Source: Pseudonocardia kunmingensis
Lineage (GTDB): Bacteria; Actinomycetota; Actinomycetes; Mycobacteriales; Pseudonocardiaceae
Direction of reading: 5' to 3'
Assembly (NCBI RefSeq): GCF_006716445.1
Contig: NZ_VFPA01000005.1
Location: 578,554 to 642,553 of the forward strand
DNA: 64,000 nt
The notes under the pieces were generated by a model, which was not told the DNA's origin, did no database searches, and saw only the letters and a list, made by a program, of their open reading frames with translations. The position numbers were made by a program, and so were the translations under genes. Of this stretch, positions 24,024 through 31,508 are shown in pieces. How positions within the stretch are numbered: position 1 is the first letter of the stretch; every line of letters begins with the position of its first letter.

Positions 24024-24089
24024 AACCTCGTCTCTACCATTGACGACGTTCCTCGACCCGCCTACTCTGTCCACGTCAGAGACGAGGTT
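24024..24089 (+). promoter_or_regulatory. Promoter bracketed by 12-bp inverted repeats, upstream of the small HTH gene
   Basis: TTGACG (24040-24045), 17 bases, then TACTCT (24063-24068) form a good promoter. It is flanked by AACCTCGTCTCT (24024-24035) and its exact inverse AGAGACGAGGTT (24078-24089), which ends six bases before the ATG. This is a likely autoregulatory operator pair. Confidence 0.7.
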
Positions 24090-24095
24090 GCTCGG

Positions 24096-24464
24096 ATGAC
24101 GGACCGCTACCTCGGCGTCCTCGGCGTGGCCGAGGCGCTCGGGGTGAGCCGGCACGCCGTGCACAAGTGGCGCTCCCGCTACCCGAGCGACTCCCCCCAC
24201 CCCTTCCCCGAGCCCGACGTCGAGATCGACGGGGCGCCGGGCTGGGCGGTCGAGCGATTGGACGAGATGGTGCAGTGGCGTGACGGCCTTCCGGGACGCG
24301 GCGCAGGCGGCGGGCGCCCGTCCGCCGCGCGTCAGACCTACCTGACCGAGGCACTGGCCCGTGGCCTGAGCCGGGACGAGGCCACCCGCCTCGTGGACAC
24401 CATGGGCGAGGAGTTCCCCGAGATGACCGAGGCGCAGGTCTGCGAGTTCCTCCTCGAGAAGTGA
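24096..24464 (+). CDS. Small helix-turn-helix DNA-binding protein
   Basis: A 122-residue protein. Residues 5-30 (YLGVLGVAEALGVSRHAVHKWRSRYP) form a helix-turn-helix of the excisionase/MerR-like type with a conserved HKWRSRYP recognition helix, followed by an acidic middle (PEPDVEID) and a helical tail rich in acidic residues. The gene is preceded by a strong promoter inside a perfect inverted repeat, suggesting self-repression. After its TGA (24462) the same frame continues for 15 sense codons (RGLDEMDEILARYRK) before TAG, so the end may be a readthrough or truncation site. It is not accompanied by any phage or integrase gene. Confidence 0.75.
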   Translation: MTDRYLGVLGVAEALGVSRHAVHKWRSRYPSDSPHPFPEPDVEIDGAPGWAVERLDEMVQWRDGLPGRGAGGGRPSAARQTYLTEALARGLSRDEATRLVDTMGEEFPEMTEAQVCEFLLEK

Positions 24465-24511
24465 CGTGGCCTCGACGAGATGGACGAGATCCTCGCGCGC
24501 TACCGGAAGTA

Positions 24512-24581
24512 GGTGATCGCACCCCCAGGTCGGGGGCTCCGGAAACGGGATTCGTCCGGGTGGGAGCACGTGGCGATCACC
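24512..24581. terminator. Nested inverted repeat after the HTH gene
   Basis: Outer arms GGTGATCGC (24512-24520) and GCGATCACC (24573-24581) enclose an inner CCCCC...GGGGG hairpin. This is probably a terminator between the HTH gene and the peptide importer operon. Confidence 0.5.
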
Positions 24582-24656
24582 CGGCGAGGACCCGGGCGTG
24601 CCGGCGCGTGGGGCGCGCTCCTCGACCTGCGCCGGGTGCTCTGAGAGGATCTCGCG

Positions 24657-26177
24657 GTGTCGCGATCGTTCCTCCGCCCGGCCGTCGTCGTCCTGGCCGG
24701 TGCGCTGCTCGCCGCCGGGTGCTCCGCGGGTTCCACCGCCTCACCGGGCGGCGGTGCGGGCACGGGTCCGGACGCCCCGCTGCGGATCGGGTTGACGGCA
24801 GAGCCGGCCAATCTCGACTTCACGCGCACCGACGGCGCCGCCATCCCGGAGGCGCTGCTGGTCAACGTGTACGAAGGCCTCGTGGCGTTGGACCAGCAGA
24901 CCGGTGAGATCGTGCCGGCGCTGGCGGAGTCGTGGACGGTGAGCCCCGACGGGCTCGTCTACGACTTCACCCTCCGCGAGGGCGTCACGTTCTCGAACGG
25001 CGAGCCGTTCACCGCGGACGACGTGAAGTTCAGCATCGAGCGGGTGCAGTCCGACGAGTGGACGATCTCGCTCAAGGACGGCATGAGCGTCGTCTCGGGC
25101 GTCGAGGTGGTGTCGCCGACCCAGGCCCGCGTCACGCTCGCGCAGCCGAGCAACAGCTGGCTGTTCCGCATGACCACCCGCATCGGGGCGATGTTCGACC
25201 CGTCCGGCGTGGGCGACCTCGCGAACACCGCCGTCGGCACCGGCCCGTACGCGGTGGCGGAGTTCCGCCGCGGGGACGCGCTGGTGCTCGCCCGCCGTGC
25301 CGACTACTGGGGCGAGGCGCCGGCGATCGGCCAGGTCGTCCTGCAGTACTTCGACGACGCCACGGCCGCCACGAACGCCCTGCTCACCGACGGCATCGAC
25401 GTGATCGGCACCGTGCAGGCGCCCGAGTCGCTCGCCCAGTTCGAGGGCGACGACCGGTTCCAGGTGATCGAGGGCACCACGAACGGCGAGGTCACCCTCG
25501 CCATGAACAACGCGGCCGGCCCGACGAGCGACCCGCGGGTGCGCCGGGCCATCGCGATGGCGATCGACCACGAGGCGGTGCTGAGCACGGCGTGGGCCGG
25601 GCGCGGAACGCTGATCGACACGATGGTGCCGCCCACCGACCCGTGGTACCAGCCGCTCCCCGACGTCACCCCCTTCGACCCGGACGCCGCCCGCGCGCTG
25701 CTCGCCGAGGCCGGCACCCCGAACCCGACGCTGCGCTTCCGGATCGCGAACCTGCCCTACGCCGTCGCGTCGGCGCAGGTGGTGCAGAGCCAGCTCGCCG
25801 CGGTGGGGATCGACGCGCAGATCGAGCCGCTGGAGTTCCCCGCCCGCTGGCTCGAGGAGGTGCTGACGAACGCCGACTACGACCTGTCGATCGTCGCGCA
25901 CGTCGAGCCCCGCGACATCCGCACCTTCGGCAACCCGCAGTACTACTGGCGCTACGACAACGCCGAGGTGCAGCGCCTGCTCGCGGAGTCCGAGCAGGGC
26001 ACCCAGGAGCAGCAGGTCAGCGCTCTGCAGGAGGTGGGGCGGCGGATCGCCGAGGACGCCGCGGCGGACTGGCTGTTCCTGCTCCCGAACCTGATCGTCG
26101 CCGACGTCGACGTGCAGGGCCTGCCGGAGAACCGGATCGGCGAGGCGCTCGACCTCACCGCGCTCTCCCGCGGGTAG
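24657..26177 (+). CDS. Dipeptide/oligopeptide-type ABC substrate-binding lipoprotein
   Basis: A 506-residue SBP family 5 (DppA/OppA) receptor. The signal peptide ends LAGALLAAGC (lipobox). RIGLTAEPANLDFTRTDG, VYEGLVALDQQTGEIVPALAESWTVSPDGLVYDFTLREGVTFSNGEPFTADDVKFSIER and the later GTGPYAV mark the family. GTG 24657 has GAGAGGA upstream. It begins a five-gene operon (binding protein, two permeases, fused ATPase, M20 peptidase). Family 5 receptors also bind nickel, opines and other non-peptide ligands, so peptide uptake is likely but not certain; the linked peptidase supports it. Confidence 0.9.
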   Translation: MSRSFLRPAVVVLAGALLAAGCSAGSTASPGGGAGTGPDAPLRIGLTAEPANLDFTRTDGAAIPEALLVNVYEGLVALDQQTGEIVPALAESWTVSPDGLVYDFTLREGVTFSNGEPFTADDVKFSIERVQSDEWTISLKDGMSVVSGVEVVSPTQARVTLAQPSNSWLFRMTTRIGAMFDPSGVGDLANTAVGTGPYAVAEFRRGDALVLARRADYWGEAPAIGQVVLQYFDDATAATNALLTDGIDVIGTVQAPESLAQFEGDDRFQVIEGTTNGEVTLAMNNAAGPTSDPRVRRAIAMAIDHEAVLSTAWAGRGTLIDTMVPPTDPWYQPLPDVTPFDPDAARALLAEAGTPNPTLRFRIANLPYAVASAQVVQSQLAAVGIDAQIEPLEFPARWLEEVLTNADYDLSIVAHVEPRDIRTFGNPQYYWRYDNAEVQRLLAESEQGTQEQQVSALQEVGRRIAEDAAADWLFLLPNLIVADVDVQGLPENRIGEALDLTALSRG

Positions 26178-26181
26178 GCGC

Positions 26182-27129
26182 GTGGTCGTCCAGCTGGTCC
26201 GCCGCACGGCCGTGTTCGTCGCCGGCCTCGTGGTGGCGACGGTGGTCGTGTTCGCCTTCATGACGGTGCTGCCCGGCGACCCGGCCCGGGTGGCGCTGGG
26301 CCTGAACGCCACCGAGGAGGCCGTGGCCGCCACGCGCGCGGCGTTCGGCACGGACCGCCCGCTCGTCGTCCAGTACCTGGACTGGGTCAGCGGCCTGCCG
26401 GTGGGCGACTTCGGCCGCTCCTACGTCACGCAGGTCGACATCGGACCGCAGATCGTCGACCGGCTGCTGGTGACGACCTGGCTGGTGCTGTCGGGCATGG
26501 CGGTGGCGCTGGTGGTGGCGCTGCCGGCGGGCGTGCTCGCCGCCGCGGCGCACCGGCGCGCGACCGGCACCGTGATCTCGGTGGTCAGCCAGGTCGGGGT
26601 GGCCGTGCCGAGCTTCCTCGCCGGCATCCTGCTGGTCACGGTGTTCGCCGTGCAGCTGGGCTGGTTCCCCTCGGGCGGGTGGACCCCGCCCGCGCAGGAC
26701 CCGGCCGCGTTCCTGAGCAAGCTGGTCCTGCCGGCGCTCGCCCTCGGGCTCGTGCAGGGCGCCGTGCTCACCCGCTACGTCCGCTCGGCCGTGCTCGACG
26801 TGCTGCGCGAGGACTACCTGCGCACCGCCCGCTCGAAGGGGCTCACCCCGGGCCGCGCCCTGGTGCGCCACGGGCTGCGCAACGCGGCGATCCCGGTCGT
26901 CACGGTGCTGGGCCTGCAGCTGGCCACGCTCCTGATCGGCGCGGTGGTCATCGAGCGGGTGTTCGTGATCCCCGGGCTCGGCAGCCTCCTGCTCGACGGT
27001 GTGGCCAACCGGGACCTGCTGCTCGTGCAGGGCGTGGTGATCGTGCTGGTGCTGGCCGTGCTCGTGGTCAACTTCCTGGTCGACGTGGCGTACACGGTGC
27101 TCGACCCCCGCCTGCGGAAGCCCGCATGA
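26182..27129 (+). CDS. DppB/OppB-type ABC permease
   Basis: A 315-residue permease with six helices. The N-terminus VVQLVRRTAVFVAGLVVATVVVFAFMTVLPGDP is the invariant start of DppB-like subunits, and the EAA-type loop reads LREDYLRTARSKGLTPGRALVRHGLRNA. The GTG start lies four bases after the SBP stop and the gene ends in an ATGA overlap with the second permease gene. With DppC it forms the membrane channel. Confidence 0.92.
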   Translation: MVVQLVRRTAVFVAGLVVATVVVFAFMTVLPGDPARVALGLNATEEAVAATRAAFGTDRPLVVQYLDWVSGLPVGDFGRSYVTQVDIGPQIVDRLLVTTWLVLSGMAVALVVALPAGVLAAAAHRRATGTVISVVSQVGVAVPSFLAGILLVTVFAVQLGWFPSGGWTPPAQDPAAFLSKLVLPALALGLVQGAVLTRYVRSAVLDVLREDYLRTARSKGLTPGRALVRHGLRNAAIPVVTVLGLQLATLLIGAVVIERVFVIPGLGSLLLDGVANRDLLLVQGVVIVLVLAVLVVNFLVDVAYTVLDPRLRKPA

Positions 27130-27941
27130 GGCGCCCGGCGAGCCTGACGGCGGGCGCGGTGCTCGTGGGGCTGGTGGTGGGTGCCGCGCTGCTGTCGTTC
27201 GTCTGGACGCCCTACGACGCGGTGCAGATCGACCCCACCACCCGCATCGCCCCGCCGAGCCCCGCGCACTGGCTGGGCACCGACGTGTTCGGCCGCGACG
27301 TCGTCAGCCAGCTGCTGGTCGGGGCGCGCACCACGCTGTTCGTCGGGGTCGTCGCGGTCGGGCTGGCCGGCGTCGTCGGCACCCCGCTCGGGATCCTCGC
27401 CGCGATGGGCCCGCGGTGGCTGGGCGAGCTCGTGATGCGCACCAGCGACCTGGTGCTGGCGTTCCCCGCGCTGCTGCTCGCGATCATGTTCGGTGCCGTG
27501 TACGGGCCGAGCACGCTCACGGCGATGGTCGCGATCGGGATCGCGACGGTGCCGTCGTTCGCGCGACTGGCCCGGGGCGCGGCGCTGCAGGTGCTCGCCA
27601 CCGAGTACGTCCTGGCCGCGCGGGCCGCGGGCCGGCCGCGCACGGCGATCGCCGCGCGGCACGTGCTGCCCAACATCGCCGGGCTGCTGCTGGTGCAGTC
27701 GTCGGTGTCGTTCGCGATCGCGGTGCTCGCCGAGGCCGCCCTGTCCTTCCTGGGCTTCGGCACCCGCCCGCCCACCCCGTCATGGGGCCGGATGCTGCAG
27801 GAGGCCCAGCAGCTGCTCTACACGACCCCCGAGCTCGCCCTCTGGCCCGGCCTCGCGATCGCGCTCGCCGTGCTCGGCTTCACCCTGCTCGGCGACGGAC
27901 TGCGCGACCGCTTCGACCCGAGGCTGGTGGACCAGCGGTGA
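27126..27941 (+). CDS. DppC/OppC-type ABC permease
   Basis: A 271-residue second permease. HWLGTDVFGRDVVSQLLVGARTTL is the periplasmic signature of DppC/OppC subunits, and the EAA loop reads ATEYVLAARAAGRPRTAIAARHVLPN. The ATG overlaps the DppB stop and the gene ends in a GTGA overlap with the ATPase gene. It lacks the long N-terminal cytosolic extension seen in some OppC proteins. Confidence 0.92.
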   Translation: MRRPASLTAGAVLVGLVVGAALLSFVWTPYDAVQIDPTTRIAPPSPAHWLGTDVFGRDVVSQLLVGARTTLFVGVVAVGLAGVVGTPLGILAAMGPRWLGELVMRTSDLVLAFPALLLAIMFGAVYGPSTLTAMVAIGIATVPSFARLARGAALQVLATEYVLAARAAGRPRTAIAARHVLPNIAGLLLVQSSVSFAIAVLAEAALSFLGFGTRPPTPSWGRMLQEAQQLLYTTPELALWPGLAIALAVLGFTLLGDGLRDRFDPRLVDQR

Positions 27942-29839
27942 CCCGACCGTTGACGGAGCCGGCCTCCGAGGTGCTGCGGGTCGAGGGCCTCCACGTCGGC
28001 ACGGCCGACCTGCGCCTCGTCTCCGACGTGTCGTTCACCCTCGCGCCCGGCGAGCGGGTGGGCCTGATCGGCGAGTCCGGCTCGGGGAAGTCGCTCACCG
28101 CGCTCGCGCTGATGGGCCTGCTGCCCGAGGGCGTGCGCGCCACCGGCTCGGTGCGGCTCGCGGGGGTCGACACCGACCTGGTGACCGCGCCGGAGCCGCG
28201 GCTGGCCCGCGTCCGCGGCGCCGCGATGACGATGGTGTTCCAGGAGCCGATGTCGGCGCTCAACCCGTCGATGCGGGTGGGCGACCAGGTCGCCGAGGTG
28301 ATGCTGCTGCACGGCACGCAGCCCGACCGCCGCCGCGCCCGCGCCGCCGCCGTGACCCTGCTGAAGAGCGTGCACCTGCCGGAACCGGACCGCCTGGCGC
28401 GCGCCTACCCGCACCAGCTCTCCGGCGGCCAACGCCAGCGCGTCATGATCGCCATCGCGCTGGCGAACGGTCCGTCGGTGCTCCTCGCCGACGAGCCCAC
28501 CACCGCGCTGGACGTCACGGTGCAGGCCCAGGTGCTCGACCTCGTCCTCTCCGGGGTCGCCGAGCGCGACGCGGCGCTGCTGTTCATCACCCACGACCTC
28601 GCGGTCGTCGCCACCGTGTGCGAGCGCGTCCTCGTCATGTACGGCGGGCGGATCGTCGAGTCCGGGCCCGTGGCTGAGGTGTTCACGCGGCCGCGCCACC
28701 CGTACACCCGGGGGCTGCTCGCCGCGTCCGACCTGACCGACCTCGACGGCGACGGGCGCCTGCGCACCATCCCCGGCTCGGTGCCGGCAGCCGGCCGCTT
28801 CCCCGACGGCTGCGTGTTCCGCACCCGCTGCCCGAACGCGGCGCAGGACTGCGCGGTGCTCCCGGGGTGGAGCGCCCGCGAGGGCGGCGGCGGCTACGCG
28901 TGCCACCACCCGGTGGGAACGGCTCCCGCCCTGGTTCGGGAGAGCCACATTCCTGTCCTGCAGGTTCAGGAACGTGGCTCTCCTGAACCCCCGCCGCAGG
29001 CCGAGCCCCTCATCGCCGTCCGTGACCTGCACCGGAGCTATCGCCGGCCGCGCACCTCCCTCACCCAGGCGCCGCCGGTGGTGCACGCGCTGCGCGGGGT
29101 GTCGTTCGACGTGGCGGCCGGGCAGCGGTTCGGGCTGGTCGGCGAGTCCGGGTCGGGCAAGTCGACGCTGATCCGGCTGCTCGCGGGGCTGGACTCCCCC
29201 ACGTCCGGCACGATCACCTTCGACGGGCGCGACGTCGGCGGGCAGCCCGAACGGCGCCTCGGCTTCCTGCGCGAGCGGCTGCAGGTGGTGTTCCAGGACC
29301 CGATGGGCTCGCTCGACCCCCGGATGCGGGTGCGCGACGCGGTCGCCGAGCCGCTGGCCGGACGACGGGAGCCGGACGTGTTCGGACGGGTGGCCGAGCT
29401 CCTGGAGGCCGTCGGGTTGCCGGCGGACGCCGGTGACCGCTATCCGCACCAGTTCTCCGGCGGGCAGCGCCAGCGCATCTCGATCGCCCGGGCGCTGGCG
29501 CCGCGACCGTCGGTGCTGGTGGCCGACGAGCCGGTGAGCGCCCTGGACGTGTCGGTGCGCGCGCAGATCCTCAACCTGCTCGCCGACCTCGTGCAGCGCT
29601 TCCGGCTCACGCTCGTGTTCGTCTCGCACGACCTGTCGGTGGTGCGCCAGGTCTGCGACACGACCGCCGTGCTGCACCGCGGCGAACTGGTCGAGCTCGG
29701 CCCGTCCGCGCAGGTCGCGGACGCCCCCGAGCACCCGTACACGCGGCGGCTCGTCGCCGCCGTCCCCACGATCCGCGGGGCGCTGGGCGGCCGGTCCGCG
29801 GCCGACCTCGCCCGCGGAGTCCCCGAGGAGCAGGTGTGA
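27938..29839 (+). CDS. Fused double ABC ATPase (DppD-DppF in one chain)
   Basis: A 633-residue protein with two complete ATPase domains. Domain 1 has Walker A GESGSGKS (45-52), signature LSGGQRQR, Walker B LLADEPTTALD, and the oligopeptide-transporter C-terminal Fe-S-like region with CVFRTRCPNAAQDC. Domain 2 has its own GESGSGKST (near 402), FSGGQRQR and VADEPVSALD. In most bacteria these are separate dppD and dppF genes. The linker (about 330-350) is encoded by a 22-bp-arm hairpin repeat. It powers the importer encoded upstream and overlaps the peptidase gene by GTGA. Confidence 0.92.
   Translation: MTRPLTEPASEVLRVEGLHVGTADLRLVSDVSFTLAPGERVGLIGESGSGKSLTALALMGLLPEGVRATGSVRLAGVDTDLVTAPEPRLARVRGAAMTMVFQEPMSALNPSMRVGDQVAEVMLLHGTQPDRRRARAAAVTLLKSVHLPEPDRLARAYPHQLSGGQRQRVMIAIALANGPSVLLADEPTTALDVTVQAQVLDLVLSGVAERDAALLFITHDLAVVATVCERVLVMYGGRIVESGPVAEVFTRPRHPYTRGLLAASDLTDLDGDGRLRTIPGSVPAAGRFPDGCVFRTRCPNAAQDCAVLPGWSAREGGGGYACHHPVGTAPALVRESHIPVLQVQERGSPEPPPQAEPLIAVRDLHRSYRRPRTSLTQAPPVVHALRGVSFDVAAGQRFGLVGESGSGKSTLIRLLAGLDSPTSGTITFDGRDVGGQPERRLGFLRERLQVVFQDPMGSLDPRMRVRDAVAEPLAGRREPDVFGRVAELLEAVGLPADAGDRYPHQFSGGQRQRISIARALAPRPSVLVADEPVSALDVSVRAQILNLLADLVQRFRLTLVFVSHDLSVVRQVCDTTAVLHRGELVELGPSAQVADAPEHPYTRRLVAAVPTIRGALGGRSAADLARGVPEEQV
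28934..28988. repeat. Palindromic repeat translated as the linker between two ABC domains
   Basis: Arms 28934-28955 and 28967-28988 match at 20 of 22 positions (core GAGAGCCAC...GTGGCTCTC), around an 11-base centre with CCTGCAGG. The repeat lies in frame between the two ATPase domains and encodes part of the linker (RESHIPVLQVQERGSPEP). It resembles the hairpin at 37223-37279 (shared core AGCCAC...TTCC/GGAA...GTGGCT). Confidence 0.75.
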
Positions 29840-31017
29840 GCTACCCCGTCGACGAGGATGCCGTCGTCGCGCTGACCCGCGACCTGGTGCGGCTGCGCAC
29901 GGTGAACGAGGACGGCGCGCGGGAGGCGCCCGCCGCGGCGCTGGTGGCCGAGACGATGCGCTCCTTCGGCTGGGAGCCGCAGTTGAGCGAGGTGGCGCCG
30001 GGGCGACCGAACGTCGTCGCGGTCGTCGAGGGCGGCGGCGGGCCCGGGCGCACCCTGGCGTTCGAGGGCCACACCGACGTCGTCACCGAGGGCGACCCGG
30101 ACCGCTGGAGCGTCGACCCCTACGGAGGCGAGGTCCGCGACGGGCGCCTCTACGGCCGCGGCGCCGCGGACATGAAGTCCGGGGTGGCGGCCATGCTGCA
30201 CGGCGTGCGCGCACTGCAGGCCGCGGGCCCCTTCCCCGGCCGGGTGCTCGTGTGCGCGCTCGTCGACGAGGAGGGGATGATGCTCGGCGCGAAGCACTTC
30301 GCGGGCACCGCGCTCGCCCGCGGCGTCGACGGCGCCATCATCTGCGAGCCCGAGGAGGGCGAGATCTGCACGTCGGCCAAGGGCGCCGTGCGGATCAGGA
30401 TCGACCTCCACGGCGCGATGGCGCACGGCGCGATGCCCCAGCACGGCCGCAACCCGCTGCCTGCGCTCGGGCGGCTGCTCGTGGCGCTCGCCGACCTGCA
30501 GGAACGGCTGCAGGCGACGCACCCGGCGCACGAGCACCTCGGCGCGGTGTACGTGACGCCGACCGTGAGCGCCGCCGGCTCGCTCGACCAGATCAACGTC
30601 ATCCCCGGGCGGGCCACCGTTGCGGTCGACGTGCGCACGATCCCCGGGGTCGACCACGCCGCGCTCGTGGCGCGGGTCCGCGAGCTGGCGGCCGAGGCCG
30701 GCGCGCGGGACGGCGTGACGGCCGAGGCGCGGGTCGTCGACGACCGCCCGTGCGTCGAGATCGCGCACACCCATCCGCTGGTGACCGCGCTCGCCTGCGC
30801 CCACGAGGCCGTGCTCGGGGAACCGGCGCGCTACGGCGGGGTGCCCGGCGCCACCGACGGCACGATCCTCACCCGCGACGCCGGCATCCCCACCGTCGTC
30901 TACGGCCCGGGCGGCAAGTGGATCGCCCACCAGGTCGACGAGTTCGTGGAGGTGGCCGACATCGTGCGCTGCGCGCACGTCTACGCGCAGGCCGCCGCCC
31001 GCTTCCTGCAGCCGTGA
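29836..31017 (+). CDS. M20-family metallopeptidase (ArgE/DapE/carboxypeptidase type)
   Basis: A 393-residue zinc peptidase. FEGHTDVV (His79, Asp81) and YGRGAADMKSG supply metal ligands, DEEGMMLGAKH the catalytic glutamate pair, and the dimerisation/lid domain contains the substrate histidine region AHGAMPQHGRNP. The late His in KWIAHQVDEFVEVAD is the last ligand. The GTG start overlaps the ATPase stop, so it is the last gene of the importer operon and probably hydrolyses the imported peptide or N-acyl amino acid in the cytosol. A palindromic repeat follows. Confidence 0.9.
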   Translation: MSYPVDEDAVVALTRDLVRLRTVNEDGAREAPAAALVAETMRSFGWEPQLSEVAPGRPNVVAVVEGGGGPGRTLAFEGHTDVVTEGDPDRWSVDPYGGEVRDGRLYGRGAADMKSGVAAMLHGVRALQAAGPFPGRVLVCALVDEEGMMLGAKHFAGTALARGVDGAIICEPEEGEICTSAKGAVRIRIDLHGAMAHGAMPQHGRNPLPALGRLLVALADLQERLQATHPAHEHLGAVYVTPTVSAAGSLDQINVIPGRATVAVDVRTIPGVDHAALVARVRELAAEAGARDGVTAEARVVDDRPCVEIAHTHPLVTALACAHEAVLGEPARYGGVPGATDGTILTRDAGIPTVVYGPGGKWIAHQVDEFVEVADIVRCAHVYAQAAARFLQP

Positions 31018-31050
31018 CTCCCCCGCACCCCTCGCACCCCTCGCACCCCT

Positions 31051-31113
31051 CGCACCTTGGAGCCGTACTGCTGTTCTCCGCGCCCCAGAACACCCGTATG
31101 GCTCCAAGGTGCG
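31051..31113. repeat. CGCACCTTGGAGCC palindrome, copy A
   Basis: 27-bp arms (31051-31077 and 31087-31113) match at 24 positions. The left arm begins CGCACCTTGGAGCC and is identical over 25 bases to the left arm of copy B at 51766. It is preceded by three CCCCTCGCA direct repeats. It lies just after the M20 peptidase gene; a terminator role is plausible. Confidence 0.75.
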
Positions 31114-31120
31114 TGGCGTG

Positions 31121-31432
31121 GTGAGGCCGGCGCAGGCCCTCGTCGTCGTCGACGTGCAGCGGGGGTTCCTGCTCACCGCGCACGGCGTCACCCGGCTCGC
31201 GGTGTGCGGGGTGCTGTCGGAGTTCTGCGTGAGCGCCGCCGCCCGCGGCGCCCTGGAGCGCGGGTTCGGCGTCGTCCTGCCGCACGACGCGCACGCGACC
31301 TACGACGTGCCGGCCGGCCCGGGCAGCCCGGGAGTCCCCGCCGAGCTGGCCTCCCGCGCCGCGGAGTGGGCACTGGGCGACGAGATCGAGATCGTGGCCG
31401 CGGCCGCGGACGTCGCGTTCGCGCAACCGTGA
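31121..31432 (+). pseudogene. Isochorismatase-family cysteine hydrolase with a large internal deletion
   Basis: The frame starts with ALVVVDVQRGFL, the N-terminal strand of cysteine hydrolases with the catalytic Asp, and jumps directly to GVTRLAVCGVLSEFCVSAAARGALERGFGVVLPHDAHATYD, which holds the catalytic Cys and the C-terminal fold. About 90 residues that normally separate them, including the catalytic Lys region, are absent, leaving 103 residues instead of about 180-200. The junction is in frame. The product should be inactive. GTG 31109 is an alternative start lying within the palindromic repeat. Confidence 0.7.
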
Positions 31433-31508
31433 TCTCGAGTATCGGGTCCTCATTGCTGCCGCCACAGCCATGGGCGACCGATACTGCGGATCTTGCCCCG
31501 AGCGCCGA

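Noticed and set aside
20123..24040. Minus-strand frame of 1305 codons extending upstream of the SBP
   Set aside because: Only the part from ATG 21382 has a lipobox, a ribosome site and a promoter; the rest is antisense to GyrI, SpeE-like and LLM genes.
24096..24464. Prophage or integrative element marked by the small HTH gene
   Set aside because: No integrase, attachment-site repeat, tRNA or phage structural gene was found on either side.
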